This document shows, piece by piece, positions 33,156-41,242 of a stretch of 64,000 nt of DNA. Below the pieces are notes generated by a model that saw nothing but the letters and a program-made list of their open reading frames with translations, made no database searches and was not told where the DNA came from. Each line of letters begins with the position of its first letter. The first letter of the stretch is position 1. Both the position numbers and the translations under genes were made by a program. This DNA comes from Sphingopyxis sp. YR583. GTDB taxonomy: Bacteria; Pseudomonadota; Alphaproteobacteria; Sphingomonadales; Sphingomonadaceae. The DNA is taken from the NCBI RefSeq assembly GCF_900108295.1, contig NZ_FNWK01000001.1, positions 682,001 through 746,000 of the forward strand, given 5' to 3'.

Positions 33156-33935
33156 GTGAAGAATGATCTCGCGACGGGACCGCGCTGGATGGGCGATGCC
33201 GGCAAGGGCGCGACAAGCGAACGGCTCGGTATATTCCTTCGCAAGCTGATGAGCCACAGCCGTCTTTCGACCGCGGACCAGGAGGCCGTTCTCGCGCTTC
33301 CGTACACGATCAGGCGGCTCGGACCGAACGACATCATCTTTCGCGAAGGCGAGAAAGCGGTCATCTGCCCCATCCTCCTCTCGGGCTTCGCCTACCGGCA
33401 TAAATCTGCGGCTGACGGCGGCCGTCAGATCGTTTCGCTCAAGATTCCCGGCGACGCGCTCGACTTCCAGTCGCTCTATCTCGAGGTCGCCGATCACAGC
33501 CTGCAAGCGCTCACCGACGTCGAGTTGGCGGTCTTTCCGCTGAAGGAGCTGGAAAAGATCGTAGCGCCGCGTCCGGGGCTGGCGCGGGCGGTTCTCGTCG
33601 ACATATTGGTCGAAGCCTCGATCGGCCGCGAATGGCTGCTCAATCTCGGCCGGCGCAATGCTCTCGCGCGGCTCGCGCATTTGCTCTGCGAACTCAACCA
33701 CCGGATCACCCGGATAGCGGGAGAGCCGCTGGCCGGGCTTGAACTTCCCCTGACGCAGGAGCAACTGGCCGATCTTCTCGGCCTCACCCCCGTTCACGTC
33801 AACCGGACCATCAAGACTCTCGAGCGCGAGGGCGCCGTGAAGCGCGTATCGCGGCGTCTCACCATCGGCAATCTCGATACGCTCCAGCATATCGCCGGAT
33901 TTAACGATCTGTATCTGCATCGAAATGACAGCTGA
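33156..33935 (+). CDS. Crp/Fnr family transcriptional regulator
   Basis: This 259-aa regulator has an N-terminal cyclic-nucleotide-binding-like barrel (about residues 35-155, with LGPNDIIFREGEKAVICPIL and SLKIPGDALDFQSLYL) and a C-terminal winged HTH (about 180-245, with LTQEQLADLLGLTPVHVNRT). There are no Fnr-type N-terminal cysteines, so an iron-sulfur sensor is unlikely. It starts at GTG after AGGGGAACAGAG. Alphaproteobacterial relatives of this style often sit in light or oxidative-stress networks; its targets here are unknown. Confidence 0.9.
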   Translation: MKNDLATGPRWMGDAGKGATSERLGIFLRKLMSHSRLSTADQEAVLALPYTIRRLGPNDIIFREGEKAVICPILLSGFAYRHKSAADGGRQIVSLKIPGDALDFQSLYLEVADHSLQALTDVELAVFPLKELEKIVAPRPGLARAVLVDILVEASIGREWLLNLGRRNALARLAHLLCELNHRITRIAGEPLAGLELPLTQEQLADLLGLTPVHVNRTIKTLEREGAVKRVSRRLTIGNLDTLQHIAGFNDLYLHRNDS

Positions 33936-33984
33936 GTGGTTGATGGGGAAAGGCGCCTGCGCCGCGACACCGGAAAGTGAACCC

Positions 33985-34269
33985 ATGGCCCGCTATTTTT
34001 TCCACCTCGTCGATCACAGCGTCGATCTCGACGACATGGGCATGGAATTTGCGAACCCGGAAGACGCGAAGCGCGAGGCCGTCCGCTATGCCTCCAGCCT
34101 CCTGGCCGACGACCCCGGTCTGCGGCTCCCCGACAATGGTCTGCGGATCAATGTGACGCGAGAGGATGGACAGCTTTCCTTCGCCTTGCTGATCCTGGCG
34201 GTCGACGGCCAGCAGCCTGGCGGCCCCATCCGGGTGATCGACGAGCGAGAGATTCCTGTTCCGACCTGA
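33985..34269 (+). CDS. DUF6894-like small protein
   Basis: This 94-aa soluble protein starts MARYFFHLVDHSVDLDDMG and contains EFANPEDAKREAVRYASSLL, the pattern of a small conserved alphaproteobacterial family (DUF6894) of unknown function. The ATG follows GGAAAGTGAACCC. It lies downstream of the Crp/Fnr gene by about 50 bp and may be cotranscribed. Confidence 0.75.
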   Translation: MARYFFHLVDHSVDLDDMGMEFANPEDAKREAVRYASSLLADDPGLRLPDNGLRINVTREDGQLSFALLILAVDGQQPGGPIRVIDEREIPVPT

Positions 34270-34316
34270 AGAGGCGCGCCGGCGCCCGGAGGATCATAGT
34301 CGATGCTCAAAACAAA

Positions 34317-34347
34317 GGCCGGACTGCGCGATCAGCGCAGCCCGGCC
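34317..34347. terminator. Bidirectional terminator
   Basis: A 13-bp stem with one G-T pair (GGCCGGACTGCGC with GCGCAGCCCGGCC) lies between convergent genes. A T-rich tract follows on the minus strand and TTTT a little further on the plus strand. Confidence 0.75.
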
Positions 34348-34374
34348 CGAGCGAGCTTTTAGGGCGCTCGCCGA

Positions 34375-34542
34375 TCAGCGGTTCTGACGGTTCTCGTCAT
34401 CGCGGCCGGCATGGTTGTCCTTGTCGGCATCCTGGCCCGGCTGGCGGCGATCGCCATCCTTCTGTTCCTGCTGGCGGTCGCCACCAGGCTGATTGCCCTG
34501 CTGCTGGTTGCCGCCCTGATTGCCTTGGTTGTTCTGCGCCAT
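34375..34542 (-). CDS. Small Gln/Asn/Gly/Asp-rich hydrophilic protein
   Basis: This 55-aa frame reads MAQNNQGNQGGNQQQGNQPG, then Arg/Asp/Gln-rich sequence ending DENRQNR. There is no hydrophobic residue run at all, so it is probably disordered. GAGGACGCGATC precedes the ATG and a strong terminator follows the stop, both supporting a real gene. A GGAAC-N17-CGTC sequence lies upstream. Such proteins resemble small stress-related hydrophilins, but this is only a comparison of composition. Confidence 0.65.
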   Translation of the reverse strand: MAQNNQGNQGGNQQQGNQPGGDRQQEQKDGDRRQPGQDADKDNHAGRDDENRQNR

Positions 34543-34591
34543 GATCGCGTCCTCACATCACAAATCGTCCGAAGGTGGACGATGGAGAGAC

Positions 34592-34617
34592 GCACCAGAA
34601 CAAGTCAATGTTCCTCA
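34592..34617 (-). promoter_or_regulatory. Near-consensus EcfG-type promoter
   Basis: On the minus strand GGAAC (34617-34613) is followed after 17 bp by CGTC, one base off CGTT, about 50 bp before the Gln/Asn-rich gene. Confidence 0.4.
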
Positions 34618-34748
34618 TAAAACAGCGACTTAACTTATGTTATGGGGTTTTCGTCAGCGCGCTGGGAGCATGTCCTGAAGCGCTACCTATCAGGCGCTTG
34701 GGCGCCATAGCTTCGAGACTGCCAACGAAGACGGCGGTGCCGCTTCGA

Positions 34749-36764
34749 TCAGGTTCCGGCAATCAGCGCCTTCACCCGGCGCGCGAAGCTGTCCATCTGG
34801 AACGGTTTGGTCATGACGTGCATTCCGGGCGCCAGATGACCATGGTTGAGCACCGCATTCTCGGCGTAGCCGGTGATGAAGAGGATCTCGAGATTTGGAA
34901 GGGTCTCGCGCACCGTTTCGGCAAGCTGGCGGCCATTCATCCCGCCGGGCAGGCCGACGTCGGTGATGAGCAGGCTGATCGCCTCGCCCCCGGCGAGCTG
35001 CCTGAGCGCGCTCCGGCCGTCTTCCGCCTCGATGACATGATAGCCGAGATCCTCGAGCTGTTCGGCTGCGAGCATGCGAACGAGCGGTTCGTCGTCGACG
35101 AGCAGGATCGTCTCGCCGCGCGACGACAGCGGAACTGGTTCCGACGCGGCGGCCGGCGTCTCTTCGGCAACCGCGGCGGCATCGCGGTGGCGCGGAAAAT
35201 AGATGCACACCATCGTGCCCTTGCCGGCTTCGCTGTAGATGCGCGCCGCGCCGCCCGACTGCCCGGCAAAGCCATAGACCATCGAGAGCCCGAGCCCGGT
35301 GCCCTCGCCCGTCGGCTTGGTCGTGAAAAAGGGGTCGAACGCCCGCGCCGCGGTTTCGTCGTCCATCCCGCTGCCGGTGTCGGACACGCACAGCGAGACA
35401 TATTGGCCGGGCTCGATCCCGCGCATGATCGCGGCGCTCTCGTCCATCCAGCGGTTCGAGGTCTCGATCGTCAGCTTGCCGCCGTCGGGCATCGCGTCGC
35501 GGGCATTGATGCAGAGGTTGAGGAGCGCATTCTCGAGTTGGCCGGCATCGACATTGATCGTCCAGAGGCCCGTGCCGCCGACGGTCTCGACCTCGATCGA
35601 CGGGCCGACGCTGCGGCCGATCAGCTCGAGCATATCGTCGACCAGCCGGTTGATCGCGGTCGGCTTGGGATCCAGCGTCTGCCTCCGCGAGAAGGCCAGG
35701 AGCCGCTGCGTTAGATTGGCGGCGCGCCGCGTCGCCGACGTGGCGGCGGTGATGTAGCGATCGAGTTCGCCCACCCGCCCCTGCGCAAGCCGCGCGGTCA
35801 TCACCTCGAGGCTGCCGCCGATGCCGGCGAGGATATTGTTGAAGTCGTGCGCGATCCCGCCGGTAAGCTGCCCGACCGCCTCCATCTTCTGGCTCTGCCG
35901 CAACACCTCCTCGACCGCCATCAGCTCGTTGGTGCGCTCCTCGACCTGCCGCTCGAGCGTCGCGTTAAGTTCGGCGAGCGCGATCTCGGCGCGGCGGCGC
36001 GCGGTGATATCCTGAAAGAGCACCGCGACCTGCCGCTTGCTCGGCGGCTCGATCCGCACCGCGGCGAGTTCGAGGAAGCGCCCCGTGGCGACAAGCTCCT
36101 GCTGGAAGCGGATCGGCTCGCCGGTGCGGAGCACCGCGCCGTACCGCTCGACCCAGCTGTCGGCCTCGTCGCCGACCATCTCGCGAAGCTTCTGCCCCAC
36201 GACGTCTGGAATGCCGGCATGCCGGGCATAAGCCGCATTCGCCTCGACATGGATATAGTCGCTGTCGGGCCCATGCGGTCCGTCGAAGAATTCGATGATG
36301 CAGAAGCCCTCGTCGATCGCATCGAACAGCCCGCGATAGAGTTCCTCGCTCTCGCGCCGCACCCGGTCGACCTGCACGCGTTCGGTGACATCGGTGCCCT
36401 GGACGAACACGCCGACGACCGACCCTTCGGGCCCGGTGATCGGCTGGTAGACGAAGTCGAGGAAATGCTCGTCGGGATCGGCGCCTGGCGCCGCCTGCAT
36501 CATGAAGCGGGCATTGCGGGCGGTATAGGCTTCGCCGGACCGGTACACCCGGTCGAGGATGAAGAGAAAGCCCTGGTCGACCGCGTCGGGCAGCGCTTCG
36601 GCGACGGTCTGCCCGACGACGGACCGCCCGCCGATCAATCGGACATAGGCCGGGTTCACATGTTCGAAGCGATGCTCGGGTCCGCGAAGCATCGCCAAGA
36701 AGGTCGGCGCCTGCTCGAACATGCTGGCCAGAACTGCACCGATGTCCGTCCCGGCCTGTTGCAA
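34749..36764 (-). CDS. PAS-domain hybrid sensor histidine kinase with receiver
   Basis: This 671-aa cytoplasmic kinase has no membrane segment. Two PAS regions (about residues 13-130 and 140-260, the first with FEHVNPAYVRLIG) are followed by a coiled-coil linker, a His box GQLTGGIAHDFNNIL (about 305), ATPase N, G1 and F boxes (LLNLCINARDAM, DTGSGMDDETAARAFDPFFT, GTGLGLSMVYGF) and a receiver (about 553-671, with ILLVDDEP and phospho-Asp in LLITDVGLPGG). It is divergent from the heme oxygenase/bacteriophytochrome operon, so it may belong to the same light pathway. The PAS ligand is unknown. Confidence 0.9.
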   Translation of the reverse strand: MQQAGTDIGAVLASMFEQAPTFLAMLRGPEHRFEHVNPAYVRLIGGRSVVGQTVAEALPDAVDQGFLFILDRVYRSGEAYTARNARFMMQAAPGADPDEHFLDFVYQPITGPEGSVVGVFVQGTDVTERVQVDRVRRESEELYRGLFDAIDEGFCIIEFFDGPHGPDSDYIHVEANAAYARHAGIPDVVGQKLREMVGDEADSWVERYGAVLRTGEPIRFQQELVATGRFLELAAVRIEPPSKRQVAVLFQDITARRRAEIALAELNATLERQVEERTNELMAVEEVLRQSQKMEAVGQLTGGIAHDFNNILAGIGGSLEVMTARLAQGRVGELDRYITAATSATRRAANLTQRLLAFSRRQTLDPKPTAINRLVDDMLELIGRSVGPSIEVETVGGTGLWTINVDAGQLENALLNLCINARDAMPDGGKLTIETSNRWMDESAAIMRGIEPGQYVSLCVSDTGSGMDDETAARAFDPFFTTKPTGEGTGLGLSMVYGFAGQSGGAARIYSEAGKGTMVCIYFPRHRDAAAVAEETPAAASEPVPLSSRGETILLVDDEPLVRMLAAEQLEDLGYHVIEAEDGRSALRQLAGGEAISLLITDVGLPGGMNGRQLAETVRETLPNLEILFITGYAENAVLNHGHLAPGMHVMTKPFQMDSFARRVKALIAGT

Positions 36765-36877
36765 AATCGTCGCCCTTCCTGAACCGTCCCTCGCCCCGCC
36801 CCATCGCGGGTCAAAGCGGCTGTGTTCGAGAACCCCGCAGCGCGCGGGGAGTTCCTGCCATCGATCAAGGTCGTAAA

Positions 36878-36893
36878 CTTAACCTAGGATAAG
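36878..36893. promoter_or_regulatory. 16-bp interrupted palindrome in divergent promoter region
   Basis: CTTA-a-CCTAGG-a-TAAG lies between the hybrid kinase gene (start 36764) and the heme oxygenase gene (start 36960). It is a candidate operator. Confidence 0.4.
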
Positions 36894-36959
36894 TCGAGGA
36901 AATCCGGGCGTGACAAGGCTGGAATGGCTCCATAGGATTGTGCGCAACCGGATCCGATA

Positions 36960-37493
36960 TTGACTCTCCAGCCTCTCCACAGCGCCCTGCGCGACCATAC
37001 CGCCGCGCAGCATGAAAGGCTGGACGCGGCGATCGGCGCGTTCGCGACGCTCGACGCCTATCGCGGCTTCCTGCGAGCCAGCTATCGGTTCCGGGCGGCG
37101 GCGGAGACCGCGCTCGCCGGTTTCGCACCTTGGCCGCCGCTTTCCCTCGCGCCGCTCATGAAGGCGGACTTGGCGACGCTGGGCGAGACCGTTCCTCCCG
37201 CCCCTCCTCCTCCCGGCTTCGCCGCGAGCGGGCCGCGGCGGCTTGGCATGTCTTACGTCCTCGAAGGCTCCGCGCTCGGGTCGCGGCTGCTGGTGCAGCG
37301 AGCACACACCCTCGGGCTTTCGGCCGACAACGGCGCCGGTCATCTCGCCGCCCAATCGTCCGACCGGCCCCGGTGGCCGGCTTTCCTGCACCTGCTCTCC
37401 GACACGCCGTCCCCCTATCATGCCGAGGTTCTTGAAGGCGCCGCGCTGACCTTCGACCTCGCCCTCGCCCTTTATCTGCCAGAGACGATATGA
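36960..37493 (+). CDS. bphO: Heme oxygenase (biliverdin-producing)
   Basis: This is a 177-aa heme oxygenase family protein. LHSALRDHTAAQHERLDAAI carries the proximal heme His region near residue 18, and RRLGMSYVLEGSALGSRLLV is the family's distal-helix glycine segment. It opens heme to biliverdin, the chromophore needed by the phytochrome gene that it overlaps by four bases (ATGA at 37490-37493). The start is a TTG at 36960; no better start fits the family. The operon is divergent from a PAS hybrid kinase. Confidence 0.85.
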   Translation: MTLQPLHSALRDHTAAQHERLDAAIGAFATLDAYRGFLRASYRFRAAAETALAGFAPWPPLSLAPLMKADLATLGETVPPAPPPPGFAASGPRRLGMSYVLEGSALGSRLLVQRAHTLGLSADNGAGHLAAQSSDRPRWPAFLHLLSDTPSPYHAEVLEGAALTFDLALALYLPETI

Positions 37494-40045
37494 CCGACAC
37501 CCCCCGGGTCGACCTGACCAATTGCGATCGCGAGCCGATCCATATTCCGGGCAGCATCCAGCCCCATGGCTGCCTCCTCGCGTGCGACGCCGCTGCCGTC
37601 ACCATCCTCCGCCATTCACGGAATTGCGGGCAAATGCTCGGGATCGAAGACGCGCTCAACGGCCGCGACCTTGCCGGTGTCGCGGGACCCGAGCTCACGC
37701 ATGAGCTGCGCAACGCGCTGTCTCGCGCGCAGCTCAGCGGACGGTCCGCCCTTCTGTTCGACCAGGCCCTCCCGAACGGCCGGCGCTTCGATGTCTCGGT
37801 GCACCGCTTCAAGGGCAGCGCGATCATCGAGTTCGAGCCGGCGCAGGGCGAGATTGCCGCGCCGCTCGAAATGGCGCGCGCGATGACCGGGCGGATCGCG
37901 ACGATCGACAGGATCGATCGGCTCACCCGTGACGGCGCGCGCCTCGTGCAGGCCGCGCTCGGCTATGACCGCGTCATGATCTACCAGTTCGGACCCGATG
38001 GCGCGGGCAAGGTGATCAGCGAGGTCAAGCGCGGCGATCTCGAAAGCTTCCTCGGCCAATATTTTCCCGCGACCGATATCCCGCAGCAGGCGCGCGCGCT
38101 GTATCTCAAGAACAGCATCCGCATCATCTCGGACGCGAACTTCGAACGCATCGCGATCGAGCCGGCGCTCGACGCGTCGGGCGAACCGCTCGACCTCTCC
38201 TTTGCGCACCTCAGAAGCGTGTCGCCGATCCACTGCGAATATCTTCGCAACATGGGGGTCGGCGCCTCGATGTCGATCTCGATCATCGTCGACGGCGAAC
38301 TCTGGGGCCTCATCGCCTGCCATCATTATGGTCCGCGTACGCTGACCATGGCGCAGCGCGTCGCGGCCGAGATGTTCGGCGAATTTTTCTCCCTGCACCT
38401 GAGCGCGCTCGGCCACAAACAGACGCTCGAGGCCGCGCATGCCGCGCGCGCGGCGCTCGACGCCTTTCTTCGCGACACGGTCGGCACGCTCGATATCAAT
38501 GCGATGCTGCGCGAGAAGATGCCCGAATTCTCGAAGCTCATTCCCGCCGACAGCGCCGCGATGTGGCTCAACGGACAGCTGACGAACGTCGGCGAGGTTC
38601 CGCCGCGCGAGACGATCCTTGCCCTCACGCGCTTCGCCGAGAATGTCGCCGAGGGCCAGATCTGGGCCAGCCACAAGCTCGCGAACGCCGTGCCGGGAGC
38701 GGAGGCCTATGCCGACACCGCAGCGGGGGTGCTGATCGTCCCCCTGTCGCAGCGGCCGCGCGACTTTCTCTTCTTCTTCCGCAAGGAAGTCGTGCACACG
38801 CTCGATTGGGCAGGCAATCCTGACAAGACCTATGAGACGGGGCCGCTCGGCGACCGGCTCACGCCGCGCAAGAGCTTCGCGATCTGGAAGGAGACGGTGC
38901 GGCACGAGAGCACGCCCTGGACCGAGGCCGACCGCAAGTTCGCCGAAGCCGCGCGCGCCGCGCTCGTCGAGGTGATCCTCCAGCACAGCGAACGCCTTGC
39001 CGACGAGCGCTCGAAGGCCGAGCTGCGCCAGCGCATGCTCAACGAGGAGCTCAATCATCGAGTAAAGAATATCCTCGCGGTCATCCGCTCGCTCGTCGTG
39101 CATCCGACCGCCGATGGCGAAACCCTCGAAAATTATGCCAATTCGCTGCGCGGCCGCATCCAGGCGCTCTCGCTCGCGCATGACCAGGTGGTGCGCAGCG
39201 ACGGCGGCGGCGCGCTCGCCGATCTTTTGAAGGCCGAACTCATGCCCTATTGGGCGGGCGGCGAGCGGATCGCGCTCGAAGGGCCGCCGGTATGGATGGA
39301 TGCCCGCGCCTATTCGATCATGGCGCTCGTGCTCCACGAACTGTCCACCAATGCCGCCAAATATGGCGCGCTCTCGGCCAGTAACGGGCAATTGTCGGTC
39401 AGCTGGTCGCTCAACGAGACCGGCGCCTGCCGGCTCCTCTGGCGCGAAAGCGGCGGCCCGCGCGTCGAGATGCCGAGCCGCCGCGGCTTCGGCTCGGTTC
39501 TCATCGAACGCAGCGTTCCGTTCGACCTCGGCGGGACGAGCGACCTCGACTACAAGGCCGACGGACTACAGGCGGAGTTTCTCATTCCCGGGCGCTTCAT
39601 TTCGCTTCGCGAAGCGCCGGTCCTGCCGAGGAAGGATGACGATATGGCGCCTGACGAGAATTTCACCGGGCTGCTCGAGGGAAGGACCGCGCTGCTCGTC
39701 GAAGACCAGATGCTCATCGCGATCGACCTCGAACAGATCCTCGAGGAGGCGGGCGTCCGCATTCTGGCCACGCTGACGACTTCGCGCGACGCGATCGAGT
39801 TTCTCTCGCGCCACCGTCCCGACTTCGCGGTTCTCGACGTCAATCTCGGCAGCGAGACGTCCGAGGCGATCGCGAGGACGCTGATGGTGCAAGGATCGCC
39901 CTTCCTCTTCGCAACGGGTTATGGCGACGATGGCGCGATACCCGATGATCTTGCGCGCGTGCCGGTTGTCCGCAAGCCGTTCGAGCGCGACGCCATTCTC
40001 GCCGAGCTTGGCGCGCTCATCGGACCGGGAGTCTCCGCCGGCTGA
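37490..40045 (+). CDS. bphP: Bacteriophytochrome histidine kinase with C-terminal receiver
   Basis: This is an 851-aa red/far-red photoreceptor. Cys12 in VDLTNCDREPIHIPGSIQPH is the biliverdin-binding residue. PAS (about 1-120), GAF (about 140-310, with YFPATDIPQQARALY and PIHCEYLRNMGVGASM) and PHY (about 325-500) domains follow. The kinase is of the HWE/HisKA2 kind, with LNHRVKNILAVIRSL near residue 523 and ATPase segment VLHELSTNAAKYGAL. A receiver (about 733-845, ALLVEDQMLIAIDLEQIL, Asp in FAVLDVNLGS) ends the protein. It is coupled to the heme oxygenase gene. HWE kinases often feed the PhyR general-stress switch, but that link is inference here. Confidence 0.94.
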   Translation: MTDTPRVDLTNCDREPIHIPGSIQPHGCLLACDAAAVTILRHSRNCGQMLGIEDALNGRDLAGVAGPELTHELRNALSRAQLSGRSALLFDQALPNGRRFDVSVHRFKGSAIIEFEPAQGEIAAPLEMARAMTGRIATIDRIDRLTRDGARLVQAALGYDRVMIYQFGPDGAGKVISEVKRGDLESFLGQYFPATDIPQQARALYLKNSIRIISDANFERIAIEPALDASGEPLDLSFAHLRSVSPIHCEYLRNMGVGASMSISIIVDGELWGLIACHHYGPRTLTMAQRVAAEMFGEFFSLHLSALGHKQTLEAAHAARAALDAFLRDTVGTLDINAMLREKMPEFSKLIPADSAAMWLNGQLTNVGEVPPRETILALTRFAENVAEGQIWASHKLANAVPGAEAYADTAAGVLIVPLSQRPRDFLFFFRKEVVHTLDWAGNPDKTYETGPLGDRLTPRKSFAIWKETVRHESTPWTEADRKFAEAARAALVEVILQHSERLADERSKAELRQRMLNEELNHRVKNILAVIRSLVVHPTADGETLENYANSLRGRIQALSLAHDQVVRSDGGGALADLLKAELMPYWAGGERIALEGPPVWMDARAYSIMALVLHELSTNAAKYGALSASNGQLSVSWSLNETGACRLLWRESGGPRVEMPSRRGFGSVLIERSVPFDLGGTSDLDYKADGLQAEFLIPGRFISLREAPVLPRKDDDMAPDENFTGLLEGRTALLVEDQMLIAIDLEQILEEAGVRILATLTTSRDAIEFLSRHRPDFAVLDVNLGSETSEAIARTLMVQGSPFLFATGYGDDGAIPDDLARVPVVRKPFERDAILAELGALIGPGVSAG

Positions 40046-40450
40046 CATCGGTGCGCCACGCACCGTTCGATGCCGAGCCCTGCAATCCAACAATTTTCCC
40101 GCCGGGAACAGAATTGTCGGCTTTTTACAAGATTGTGCCGGCCAGTTCGCTAAACCTCGCCACAACAGCTCGATCCGCCGCGGGGCCTTATGCGACCCAC
40201 GGCCGCAAGGTGGATGGAGGGGGGCGATGCGTGCATCGTTGAAGCGGCGAGAGGCCCATGCCTCTCGCCGCTTCTTTTTTTTGCCATTTTCCGCCCGACC
40301 GCGCGGACCGGGCGCCGCTGCGGCAATGGACCCATTGCATCATAGGATAAGTCCGTACGAAAACAGACGTCCCCGACCGCGATGCGAGGCAACTTTGCCG
40401 CCCGGCGCGCGCTTGTCCATGAGACCGCCAGGCAAGAGGATGGACCCGAC
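40046..40450. other. Intergenic region with candidate small RNA
   Basis: No family-supported protein gene lies here. A very strong terminator at 40242-40283 sits nearly 200 bp past the phytochrome stop, preceded by a small hairpin (CGATGC/GCATCG at 40225-40238). This suggests either a long 3' UTR or a separate short RNA. Confidence 0.5.
40242..40283 (+). terminator. Strong Rho-independent terminator
   Basis: AAGCGGCGAGAGG (40242-40254) pairs exactly with CCTCTCGCCGCTT (40261-40273) around a 6-nt loop, followed by a long T-run. Confidence 0.9.
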
Positions 40451-40726
40451 ATGACCGCGACGACCAGCAACTCCGGCTTCAGCAAGCTTCTCGCACTCGG
40501 CACGCTCGGCGCCCTGTTCTGGTTCACGCGGAGCAAGTCGAAGGGGGTCGTCACCGACAAGCATTCGGCGGCGTTCGCCGACGGCGAAACGCATCCCGAA
40601 AATTTCGACCAGACGCGATCGGCGGGGCCGGCGGGGATGCGCGACGAGGTCCGCCGTCCATGGGAGCCGGTCGACCAGGCATCCGACGAATCCTTCCCCG
40701 CATCGGATCCGCCATCGACCTACTGA
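40451..40726 (+). CDS. Small membrane-anchored hypothetical protein
   Basis: This 91-aa protein starts MTATTSNSGFSKLLALGTLG; residues 11-26 form one short hydrophobic segment ending FWFTRSKSKG, then a hydrophilic acidic tail ending SDESFPASDPPSTY. AGAGGATGGACCC precedes the ATG. The tail motif SDxSFPASDPP is common in small sphingomonad and methylobacterial proteins of unknown role. Confidence 0.65.
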   Translation: MTATTSNSGFSKLLALGTLGALFWFTRSKSKGVVTDKHSAAFADGETHPENFDQTRSAGPAGMRDEVRRPWEPVDQASDESFPASDPPSTY

Positions 40727-40841
40727 CGCGGACCATTCCTGCATTTCCAGCTCCATCGAAACCAACTGCCGAGGACGTTCCGACGTTCTGCGGCTTCCTT
40801 AACTGTGCTTCATAACACGATGTATTAGATAGATATTAATT

Positions 40842-40866
40842 GGAACCACGCCCCACGTTCGGCGTT
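40842..40866 (+). promoter_or_regulatory. EcfG-type general stress promoter of the CsbD gene
   Basis: GGAAC (40842-40846) and CGTT (40863-40866) are 16 bp apart, 32 bp before the CsbD-family gene. Confidence 0.8.
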
Positions 40867-40898
40867 TTATTTCCGGTACTCAACCATGGAGAAATAGG

Positions 40899-41096
40899 AT
40901 GAACAGCGATACCCTCAAGGGCAATTGGGAACAGGTCAAAGGTCATGTCCAGAAGAAGTGGGGCGAACTCACCAATGACGAGATCGACCAGATCAACGGC
41001 AACCGCAAAATCCTCGCCGGCAAGATCCAGGAAAAATATGGACGCGCGCAGGACGAAGCCGAGCGCGAAATCGACGATTTCGAGAACAGCTACTGA
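40899..41096 (+). CDS. CsbD family stress-response protein
   Basis: This 65-aa protein starts MNSDTLKGNWEQVKGHVQKK and contains WGELTNDEIDQINGNRKIL and KIQEKYGRAQDEAEREIDDF, the full CsbD pattern. CsbD proteins are abundant under general stress in many bacteria; the molecular role is unknown. A perfect EcfG-type promoter precedes it and a terminator follows. Confidence 0.92.
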   Translation: MNSDTLKGNWEQVKGHVQKKWGELTNDEIDQINGNRKILAGKIQEKYGRAQDEAEREIDDFENSY

Positions 41097-41115
41097 CCTC
41101 CTGGTGGTCAGCGGC

Positions 41116-41145
41116 GGCCCGCGCAGCACGTCTGCGCGGGCCTTT
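41116..41145 (+). terminator. Terminator of the CsbD gene
   Basis: GGCCCGCGCAG pairs with CTGCGCGGGCC around CACGT and is followed by TTT. Confidence 0.75.
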
Positions 41146-41242
41146 CCGTGCCCGGCGCACGTCTGAAGCAGGCGGCGGCGAGGAAACGCCCGGCGCTCTG
41201 CCGTCGCCCCGATCGCGTTCGCTCCTGCCACGGCGGCGCACC

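Noticed and set aside
37616..39391. A 591-aa frame antisense to the bacteriophytochrome
   Set aside because: Shadow of a conserved photoreceptor gene; composition-driven.
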